A DNA stretch of 12,636 bases from Clostridiales bacterium (lineage in GTDB: Bacteria; Bacillota; Clostridia; Lachnospirales; Lachnospiraceae), in NCBI GenBank assembly GCA_019423795.1, contig JAHZAT010000034.1:1-12636 (forward strand), read 5' to 3'. The notes beneath the pieces were generated by a model. It saw only the letters and a program-made list of their open reading frames with translations. It made no database searches and had not been told where the DNA came from. The translations under genes and the position numbers were made by a program. Shown here one piece after another: positions 6,260 to 12,636 of the stretch (positions are counted from its first letter, which is position 1; each line of letters starts with the position of its first letter).

Positions 6260-6306
6260 AAAAGAAACAAAAGAAATATTAAAAATATAACCCTTTTTAA
6301 TATTTC
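6260..6306 (-). terminator. Terminator after the methyltransferase gene
   Basis: GAAATATTAAAAA (6294-6306 on the minus strand) pairs perfectly over 13 bp with TTTTTAATATTTC (6273-6285) around an 8-base loop. The tail TTTTGTTTCTTTT follows. The stem is AT-rich but long and starts about 15 bases after the gene, so it marks the end of the nuclease-ATPase-methyltransferase block. Confidence 0.8.
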
Positions 6307-6321
6307 CCTTTATCAATTCAT

Positions 6322-7380
6322 TTATTTTGCTTTCACTGCCCAGCGCATCTTTGTTGATTTTGCTCTTCCATTTTGAGCACATTCTTCTTTGGATGGTCTT
6401 ATAACGTCTTTTGCTACATCACTGTAGATTCCTGCTTTCTTTCCATCTTTAAACGCATGTTTTACAAGACGGTCTTCTCCTGAATGGAAGGTAAGGATTG
6501 CAACCTTTCCACCTGGTGCTAATGCATCTGGAAGCTTCTCTAATAATTCTTCTAATACTTCAAACTCGCTGTTTACATCAATACGCAATGCCTGGAATGT
6601 TCTCTGACATGACTTCTTAACTGCTTCTTTTCGCTCTTTCTCTGGCAAAAAGTTCAATGCTTTTTCGATGACATTTTTAAGATCTGTTGTTGTCTTGATC
6701 TTCTTTCCTCGTTTCATTGTTGCGACTGTTTCTTTTGCAATCTGTTTTGCATATGGTTCATCTGCATTTTCAATGAGCATTCCTTCAAATTCCGCTTTTG
6801 TGATATCTTCTAAGCGTTCTGCTGCTGAAATTCCTTTTTCTGGGTTCAGTCTTAAATCTAACGGACCTTCAAATTTGTAGGAAAATCCTCTTTCGGGATT
6901 GTCAATCTGCATGGAGGATACACCAAGATCCGCTAAAATGAAATCAAATGGTCCTACTTCTTTGGCCACTTGATCGATATTGGCAAAGTTGATATGTTTA
7001 ATTGTTAAGATATCTTCTCCAAATCCAGCATCATGTAGGCGTTTTTCTGTTTTTACAGATTCGATCGGGTCTATATCTAATGCGTAGATATGACCTTTTC
7101 CCTGTAGTTTTTCTAACATCTTTCTTGTATGACCGCCGTATCCTAAGGTTGCATCCAAGCCTTTTTGTCCTGGCTGAATATCGAAAAATTCAAGAATTTC
7201 CTTTACGCAAATAGAAATATGCATTCCAGCTGGGGTACTTCCTTTGCTGATGACTTTTTGAATCGTATCTCCGTATTTTTCTGGGTTTAATTCCTTATAT
7301 TTTTCTTCAAATCTTCTTGGATGAGTTCCTTTGTATCTTACCCTTCGTTTATGTTTTTTTTCTGGCTGTTGCTGTTCCAT
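6322..7380 (-). CDS. RsmH-family SAM methyltransferase with N-terminal extension
   Basis: This 352-residue protein belongs to the RsmH/MraW family, which N4-methylates C1402 of 16S rRNA. Family motifs are present: SAM-binding DATLGYGGHT (76-85), LDIDP (101-105), DLGVSS (151-156), RTFQALRIDVN (260-270) and TFHSGEDRLVK (297-307). It differs from standard RsmH in having about 50 extra N-terminal residues rich in Lys/Arg (KKHKRRVRYKGTHPRRFEEK), FHSG where FHSL is usual, and ADEPYA in place of the usual YGEE segment. It is not beside the mraZ/ftsL/ftsI division genes that normally flank rsmH. A plausible reading is a second, diverged paralog with an unproven target. AGAAAGG supports the start. It lies 29 bases after the ATPase gene and is probably cotranscribed. 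Confidence 0.85.
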   Translation of the reverse strand: MEQQQPEKKHKRRVRYKGTHPRRFEEKYKELNPEKYGDTIQKVISKGSTPAGMHISICVKEILEFFDIQPGQKGLDATLGYGGHTRKMLEKLQGKGHIYALDIDPIESVKTEKRLHDAGFGEDILTIKHINFANIDQVAKEVGPFDFILADLGVSSMQIDNPERGFSYKFEGPLDLRLNPEKGISAAERLEDITKAEFEGMLIENADEPYAKQIAKETVATMKRGKKIKTTTDLKNVIEKALNFLPEKERKEAVKKSCQRTFQALRIDVNSEFEVLEELLEKLPDALAPGGKVAILTFHSGEDRLVKHAFKDGKKAGIYSDVAKDVIRPSKEECAQNGRAKSTKMRWAVKAK

Positions 7381-7409
7381 TGTTTTCTACCTTTCTTTAT
7401 TGTAATTTG

Positions 7410-9107
7410 TTAATCTAAGATCAGGACATTTTTCCCTTCAAATGCAAAGCCATATGCTTTAATATTATTTTCACTGATTCCTGCTTCGATTAGCTCTTCT
7501 TTGTAATTCTTTTCTTTAATCTGTTCCAATGCATTTTGTGCTGTTTCTTCTAAAGATTTTTCTTTCTTAGGACTGATTACTTTAAATTCCATAATGATTG
7601 CTTTATCTTTGACATTTCTTGGCCTTAACATCACATCATATCTTCCAAAACCACTTTCACGATTGGATTTTATTTCATAGCGATCCATTAATTCTACCAG
7701 AAGTCCAAGCACAAATCCATGGTAAAATCGCTCTGGTTCCAACATTTTTGACGATTTTTTCCCTACATCAAAATAGCTGAAAATGCGCATTGATATCCGA
7801 TTCATGTAAGCATTCATTGCTTCTATATCATCATTTAACATTGCTTTAATAAATGCATTATAATCTCCACCAGTCTTTGAAAACCAGTTTTTTACCATAT
7901 GTGCAAACATTACTTTTACTTCAAAGTTTGTTAATTTTAAACGGTACAACTGCTTCCAATTTAGATAATCAGAATCATCTCTTATTTTTTCTTCTACTTT
8001 CAGATAACCACTCGCAAGTAACAGACTCCAGATTGCTGTTTCCTCTAGATCCAGCTGATCATATACAATCTGCTCATCTAATTCTGTCACAATTTCTTTC
8101 CCGCCTAATAACAATTCAAAAGATTCTTTTACCTGTGTATTTCCTTCACGAATCAGCTTCCCAATCAATGAATTACTGCTTGTATTTGCCCAATATGGCC
8201 CAACTTCTTTTTTATCCAGATAGTTAATAATAGACCATGGATTATAAATATCTTTCGCTTCTCCAAAACAAAATCCATCATACCAGCGTTTTACTTCTTC
8301 TTTTTTATCTTCTAATTCATATTCGCTAAGAGCCTTTGTAACTTCTTCCTGTGTAAATCCAAACTTATCTTCGTATTTCTTTGAAGTTGTTGTCACAACT
8401 TCCAGATTATTAAGATCTGAAAAGATGGATTCTTTACTGACCCTTGTGATTCCTGTCATGACTGCTCTTTCCAGATATGGATTTGTTTTAAATGTGGAAT
8501 TCAACAGAGATCTTAAGACTCCCATCAAATCCGGCCAGAATCCGCCTACATAAGCTTCTTGAATTGGTGTGTCATATTCATCTAATAAAATAATCGTTTT
8601 CTTTCCATAATAGCGGCTTAGATAATCTGACATCTTTCGAATAGAATCAGAAATCATACTGTCATTCATCCTTGTTGAAATCTGTTTGTATTCTTCTTTC
8701 TCATTATCTGTCAGCAAATCCGTATGAAGAAGAAAAATATTTTGATTATAAAGCTCTTGTATGATACGGCAAATACTTTCTCTTGCCTGTTCGTAAGTAT
8801 TTTCTTTTACATTTGCAAAACTTAAAAAGATCACTGGGTATGTTCCTTGAATTTCCCGGTATTCTTTATATTTCCAGATATTTAGTCCTTCGAATAATTC
8901 ATCTCTTTTAGCATATTCGATGGAAAAAAACTTCTCTAACATGCTCATATTTAATGTTTTTCCAAAACGTCTGGGGCGGGTGATCAGCGTAACTGCGTCA
9001 TCAAATTCCCACCATTCTTTGATAAATTCGGTTTTATCAATATAAAAATTGTTTTTTATTCGGATGGTTTCAAAATCTTGATGTCCGATTCCGACAACTC
9101 TTGCCAT
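7410..9107 (-). CDS. AAA-ATPase-like protein with PD-(D/E)XK nuclease domain (AAA-ATPase_like/DUF1703 type)
   Basis: This 565-residue protein has an N-terminal P-loop domain and a C-terminal nuclease-like domain. Features seen are the N-terminal signature GIGHQDFETIR with YIDKTEFI (about 6-29), a Walker A-like RPRRFGKT at 44-51, Walker B IILLDEYDTP at 172-181, and TGITRVSKESIFSDLNN (218-234). Near the C-terminus, FYHGF (461-465) precedes GRYDVMLRP and IIMEFK, giving D491 and E507-x-K509 as nuclease residues. This architecture is common in Bacteroidetes and Clostridia and its function is not established; a role in defence or in mobile DNA is speculation. The ATG at 9107 is chosen because AAAGGAGAG lies just before it; an earlier in-frame ATG at 9128 precedes that ribosome binding site. 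It starts 55 bases after the HsdR-like gene. Confidence 0.88.
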   Translation of the reverse strand: MARVVGIGHQDFETIRIKNNFYIDKTEFIKEWWEFDDAVTLITRPRRFGKTLNMSMLEKFFSIEYAKRDELFEGLNIWKYKEYREIQGTYPVIFLSFANVKENTYEQARESICRIIQELYNQNIFLLHTDLLTDNEKEEYKQISTRMNDSMISDSIRKMSDYLSRYYGKKTIILLDEYDTPIQEAYVGGFWPDLMGVLRSLLNSTFKTNPYLERAVMTGITRVSKESIFSDLNNLEVVTTTSKKYEDKFGFTQEEVTKALSEYELEDKKEEVKRWYDGFCFGEAKDIYNPWSIINYLDKKEVGPYWANTSSNSLIGKLIREGNTQVKESFELLLGGKEIVTELDEQIVYDQLDLEETAIWSLLLASGYLKVEEKIRDDSDYLNWKQLYRLKLTNFEVKVMFAHMVKNWFSKTGGDYNAFIKAMLNDDIEAMNAYMNRISMRIFSYFDVGKKSSKMLEPERFYHGFVLGLLVELMDRYEIKSNRESGFGRYDVMLRPRNVKDKAIIMEFKVISPKKEKSLEETAQNALEQIKEKNYKEELIEAGISENNIKAYGFAFEGKNVLILD

Positions 9108-9162
9108 GCTGATCTCTCCTTTTGTCATTCTTACACTTCATTATTATGAATCATACAAAAAC

Positions 9163-12100
9163 CTATACTGTAACTTCCGCATTCTGCTTAATCTGATCAA
9201 TCACTGTCATGATCCTCATTGCGATATCCATATCATTTTCAAAAATCTGTCCGATACTTCCAACGCTTCGAAATGGCTCGTCCATCATGACTTTTCGATC
9301 TTCTATCATTCCATTTACAGAAATATAATCAACAATCAATCGCACAAAACGAATCTGATTGGCATTTAGTTTCTCCTCATTTAGGAATTCATTAAACGCT
9401 TCATTTGCTGCTTGTCGATCCATTCCTGTAATCTTTCTTACAAGAATTCCAACTGGTGTGTCCCCATATTCTTTTGTATAATCTTCTTTTGATCCTAGCT
9501 CCTGCCAGAGAATTCTCTCAAGTTCCTGCATATCGCCTTTTTGTAAAGGCTGGTTATTGCGTAATTTGTGCACCGCCATGTTATCCTGATGCTCTTTCAA
9601 ATAGAATTCCACTTTTTTGCGATAATTTTCTAATCGATTTCCCATCTCAATTGGTGTGTTTTCCTGATATTCTATGATCTGATCTGCAAAATCTGTGTAA
9701 ACGATTCTCTGTGTCTTTTTCGGCAAAAACTGGATTAAATCTCTAAGAGCTTCCCTGACTGCATCCATTTCCAGAATAAATGCTTTTTCCCAGAATTCAT
9801 TTGTCTGTACTTTATCTAAAATATATTTTTGCTCTTTAATCTGTGGTACAGAATCCTGCATTAAAGATAACTTCTCCGCAATACCAACGACTGCTCCAAT
9901 ATTTTTTGATGGATTCTTCTGTTCCAACATTGCAAGTTCGATACTATACATCAGATAATCAAATCTTCGTGCCAGTTCATTTTCCTTCTCTGCCTCTATG
10001 ATCGGTGCGATATGTTTCTTCAGGTCAGCCATTGCTTCTGTCTCAAGAATATCCCATGATTTCTGATCTCGGTATCGAAGAACATATTTCAAATGATGTT
10101 TTACAACAAAACTTTGGTCATTAAGATCACTTACTGCTTGTATTAATTCTTGCACTAATGTATTTCGATATTCTCTAAAATCTTCCTCTTTTTGATATTC
10201 TGTATCTTGTAATTCTCTTGCAATCCTTGCTTTACATAAAAAGATTTTTTCTGATAACGTTTCTATAAAACCACTGTCTTTTCCATGCGGATTCACTCTG
10301 AAATATTCGAAATTATTGCAATAATCAAAAATCAAAAACTTTTCTTTGTCCATTCCAGGACCTAGCAAATCTTTGCAAAGTCTTGTTCCTCTTCCGATCA
10401 TCTGACAAAATTTTGCATAACTTCTGACCTTCTTAAAAAATACAAGATTTAAAATCTCTGGAACGTCAATTCCTGTGTCCAACATGTCTACAGATACTGC
10501 AATCTGCGGCATCTTATCCTTTTCTTCAAATTGTTCAATTAAATGTTCGGACTCTTTGATGCTGTAATCAATCTGTTTGATGAAATGACTTCCCTTTTCT
10601 GGGAAAAGTTTCTGAAAACGTTCTACAATTGCCTTTGCATGTTTGCTGTTTCTCGCAAAAATAATTGTCTTTCCCAGTTTATCTCCACCTTCTACTTTTA
10701 ATCCTTCCCTCATGAGATTAGTTAATACAAGATCTATCGTGTCTTTATTAAACAGCCAGCGATTCACTGCCGTATTTGGAATATCTTTCTCCACATTCTC
10801 ATCATCATCAAATTCATCGTCAAATGCTTCTTTTTCCTCTTCCGATAACTGATCATAGTGGATTCCCTCTTCCATGATCTTTGTCTTATACTCTCTCGTC
10901 CGGTAATCGACCAGATATCCTTCTTTTACCGCCTCATCAAGTTCATACGCATACGTTGGAACACCTCGCTCGAGATCAAAGATCGTATAAGTGTTTTTAT
11001 CAATCTCATCTTTTGGTGTTGCCGTCATTCCTAATAAAACTGCATCAAAATAGTGAAAAATTTCCTGATATTTTTTATAAATGCTTCGATGACTTTCATC
11101 TACAATGATCAGATCAAAATGTGCTGGTGTAAATAATTTTTTCCCATCTTTTTTCTTTGTTTCATCAATCGCATTTAACATCGTTGGATATGTTGAAAAT
11201 ATCATTCTGCTGCTTTCTGGATCTTCTTTATTTTCAAGCAGGTTGCATACTGTCAGGTCTGGAAGGAGATTACTGTAACTCTTCTTTGCCTGAGAAACTA
11301 ACGCTTTACGGTCCGCTAAGAATAAAATATTCTTAACATAATTATGTCTGCGAAGTACATCTACCAGACTAATACTAACCCTTGTCTTTCCTGATCCTGT
11401 TGCCTGCACTAATAGTAGCTTCCTGTGATGATTCATGATTGATTCACATAAAACCGTCACGGCTTCTTTCTGATATGGGCGATTTGTAATCTTATCTTGA
11501 ATCTCTAAATGAATCAGTGGCTTCCTACTCGTTCTTTGATCTACCATTCGCTGCAGATCTTCTTTTGAGAAAATTCCTGAAACAACCCTCTGTGGATCAT
11601 CCTGTGCATCATCAATGATCTGCATTTCAAAACCATTTGTGATAAAAATGATTGGTCTTTGCTGGTATTGATTTTCCAGACAATCCGCATATAATTTTGC
11701 CTGATGGCTTCCTTTCATCGGATCTGCACTGCTTCGTTTTGCTTCAATGACTGCCAGTGGTTTCCCATTGTTGCCATATAGAACATAATCTGCATATCCT
11801 TTTCCACTGCTGTTTGGCATTCCCATAACTGGTACTTCGATAAGGCAATCCTTGCCAATCGTCCATCCAGCTTCCGCCAGATCAAGGTCGATGTATTTTC
11901 TTCTTGTCTCTGCTTCTGTATCTTTATCCACTTCATAACTTCGTCCAGTCTCATTTTCCTCACGAAGTTTGGTCATTTGTGCTCTTAGTTTCTCATTTTC
12001 CTTTATTGCTTCTTCTAATTTCTGATCTTTTCCGCTTAGTTCTTTTTGAAGATTTTCTAACTCTTCCTGTGTCTTTTTCTCTTTTCCTGCATCTGGCAGC

Positions 12101-12516
12101 AGACTCATATCGTAATGGCGGTTTACATAGTTCTCCCCATAACAGTAGTCTATCCATTTGCAAAACTGAAAAACACAGCGTAAAGACAGTACAGCCGCAT
12201 CATATTTTACATTGGTATTTGTGTGTACCGCAACATTTCCAAGCTTGATCGTATATTTTAGCATATCAAATAATTTGGGTTGAATCAGCTTACGGAAAGA
12301 ATATTCATGAATCAGGCTGGATATATTATCTCGATATGGCATGGTCAGCGCATCATCGTGAACGTATATCCATCGCACTGCGAGTTCTAAGGCTCGTCTT
12401 GACAAAATTGCTGCCGTTGACGGAGATATAGCAATGCTTCGTTCCGCTTCTGCTGCCTGCTTTGCGAAGTCTTTGAAACGATCTGTTTGGGCTAGAAAGT
12501 CAAAATTCGTCTGCAT
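9163..12516 (-). CDS. Type I restriction endonuclease R subunit-like (HsdR, EcoEI type)
   Basis: This 1117-residue protein has the layout of an HsdR motor/nuclease, which cleaves unmethylated DNA after ATP-driven translocation. A DUF4145-like N-terminal region (about 30-125) is followed by a coiled coil (about 145-190). The HSDR_N nuclease domain has D243 (YADY) and E258-x-K260 (VIEAK). The SF2 helicase has RPYQ (346-349), Walker A QATGSGKT (371-378), DESH (473-476), MTATP (497-501) and QMIGRGTR (705-712). An EcoEI_R_C-like helical C-terminus completes the protein. All catalytic motifs look intact. An acidic stretch (565-578) lies between the helicase lobes. The strong GGGGAGG 8 bases before the ATG supports the start. 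Neither hsdM nor hsdS is in the window, and the genes after it are an ATPase and a methyltransferase of rRNA type, so partners must be distant, outside the window, or absent. Confidence 0.92.
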   Translation of the reverse strand: MQTNFDFLAQTDRFKDFAKQAAEAERSIAISPSTAAILSRRALELAVRWIYVHDDALTMPYRDNISSLIHEYSFRKLIQPKLFDMLKYTIKLGNVAVHTNTNVKYDAAVLSLRCVFQFCKWIDYCYGENYVNRHYDMSLLPDAGKEKKTQEELENLQKELSGKDQKLEEAIKENEKLRAQMTKLREENETGRSYEVDKDTEAETRRKYIDLDLAEAGWTIGKDCLIEVPVMGMPNSSGKGYADYVLYGNNGKPLAVIEAKRSSADPMKGSHQAKLYADCLENQYQQRPIIFITNGFEMQIIDDAQDDPQRVVSGIFSKEDLQRMVDQRTSRKPLIHLEIQDKITNRPYQKEAVTVLCESIMNHHRKLLLVQATGSGKTRVSISLVDVLRRHNYVKNILFLADRKALVSQAKKSYSNLLPDLTVCNLLENKEDPESSRMIFSTYPTMLNAIDETKKKDGKKLFTPAHFDLIIVDESHRSIYKKYQEIFHYFDAVLLGMTATPKDEIDKNTYTIFDLERGVPTYAYELDEAVKEGYLVDYRTREYKTKIMEEGIHYDQLSEEEKEAFDDEFDDDENVEKDIPNTAVNRWLFNKDTIDLVLTNLMREGLKVEGGDKLGKTIIFARNSKHAKAIVERFQKLFPEKGSHFIKQIDYSIKESEHLIEQFEEKDKMPQIAVSVDMLDTGIDVPEILNLVFFKKVRSYAKFCQMIGRGTRLCKDLLGPGMDKEKFLIFDYCNNFEYFRVNPHGKDSGFIETLSEKIFLCKARIARELQDTEYQKEEDFREYRNTLVQELIQAVSDLNDQSFVVKHHLKYVLRYRDQKSWDILETEAMADLKKHIAPIIEAEKENELARRFDYLMYSIELAMLEQKNPSKNIGAVVGIAEKLSLMQDSVPQIKEQKYILDKVQTNEFWEKAFILEMDAVREALRDLIQFLPKKTQRIVYTDFADQIIEYQENTPIEMGNRLENYRKKVEFYLKEHQDNMAVHKLRNNQPLQKGDMQELERILWQELGSKEDYTKEYGDTPVGILVRKITGMDRQAANEAFNEFLNEEKLNANQIRFVRLIVDYISVNGMIEDRKVMMDEPFRSVGSIGQIFENDMDIAMRIMTVIDQIKQNAEVTV

Positions 12517-12569
12517 ATGGTTTCCCTCCCCTTGTTTTTCCTGATTCTTTGGTATTTGGTCTTGGTTTT

Positions 12570-12599
12570 ATTATACTCTGTGTGTTGTGGGTGGTGCAA
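12570..12599 (-). promoter_or_regulatory. Promoter of the HsdR-like gene
   Basis: On the minus strand TTGCAC (12594-12599) and a perfect TATAAT (12570-12575) are 18 bases apart. The predicted start is about 45 bases before the start codon. It suggests that the HsdR-like gene begins a transcript and is not the tail of a longer hsd operon upstream. Confidence 0.68.
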
Positions 12600-12636
12600 T
12601 ATAGAAATTTGTGGATGACAAACTTCGATTTGTTGA

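Noticed and set aside
9108..9128. Seven-residue N-terminal extension of the AAA-ATPase-like protein
   Set aside because: The extension encodes the AAAGGAGAG ribosome binding site for the ATG at 9107, and homology begins after that ATG.
9137..9150. Small inverted repeat TTCAT-N4-ATGAA between the HsdR-like and ATPase genes
   Set aside because: Five-base AT-rich arms without a T-run; easily due to chance and not a terminator that would split the block.
11715..11963. Minus-strand 82-residue reading frame inside the HsdR-like gene
   Set aside because: It overlaps the large gene in another frame, has no recognisable motif and no separate ribosome binding site; it is a shadow frame.
9163..12516. 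Reading the large nuclease/helicase as an HsdR of a complete type I system in this window
   Set aside because: No hsdM motif set (such as NPPF/Y in an N6-adenine methyltransferase) and no HsdS-like protein were found among the window's genes; the only methyltransferase is RsmH-type.

Overview
This window looks like chromosomal DNA from a low-GC, anaerobic Firmicute, most likely a gut Lachnospiraceae of the Anaerostipes/Blautia type. That is a judgement from AT-rich intergenic DNA, strong AGGAGG-type ribosome binding sites, sigma-A-type promoters and the protein families present; no taxonomic marker was searched. All eight recognisable protein genes lie on the minus strand, so transcription runs from high to low coordinates. 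I saw no tRNA, rRNA, CRISPR array, insertion sequence or phage gene.

In transcription order, the first block (12599 to about 6260) starts at a promoter at 12570-12599. It holds a large type I restriction HsdR-like nuclease/helicase (9163-12516), an AAA-ATPase-like protein with a C-terminal PD-(D/E)XK nuclease domain (7410-9107) and an RsmH-family methyltransferase with a basic N-terminal extension (6322-7380). The block ends at a 13-bp-stem terminator (6260-6306). Gaps are only 55 and 29 bases, so cotranscription is plausible. No hsdM or hsdS is present, which makes this the part of the window most likely to hold an undescribed, perhaps defence-related, gene set.

The second block is a single-gene unit, a fructose-type PTS permease IIABC (fruA, 4127-6085). 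It has a near-consensus promoter and two near-identical 17-base direct repeats, one over the -35 box and one in the leader, which look like operators. No fruK or fruR accompanies it. A terminator hairpin (4030-4059) ends the unit and directly abuts the -35 box of the next promoter.

The third block is a compact operon queD-queE-folE-queC (3851 to 1459) that encodes every step from GTP to preQ0 (7-cyano-7-deazaguanine). FolE makes dihydroneopterin triphosphate, QueD converts it to carboxy-tetrahydropterin, QueE to 7-carboxy-7-deazaguanine and QueC to preQ0. Its leader carries a preQ1-class-I-like riboswitch candidate followed by an intrinsic terminator, with a clear mutually exclusive antiterminator pairing. 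The operon ends at a terminator at 1409-1440.

The last unit is an iron-containing alcohol dehydrogenase (67-1242) with its own promoter. An 18-bp sequence one base away from the Rex redox-repressor consensus overlaps its -35 box and spacer, which suggests control by the NADH/NAD+ ratio. A perfect 12-bp inverted repeat lies just upstream of this promoter.
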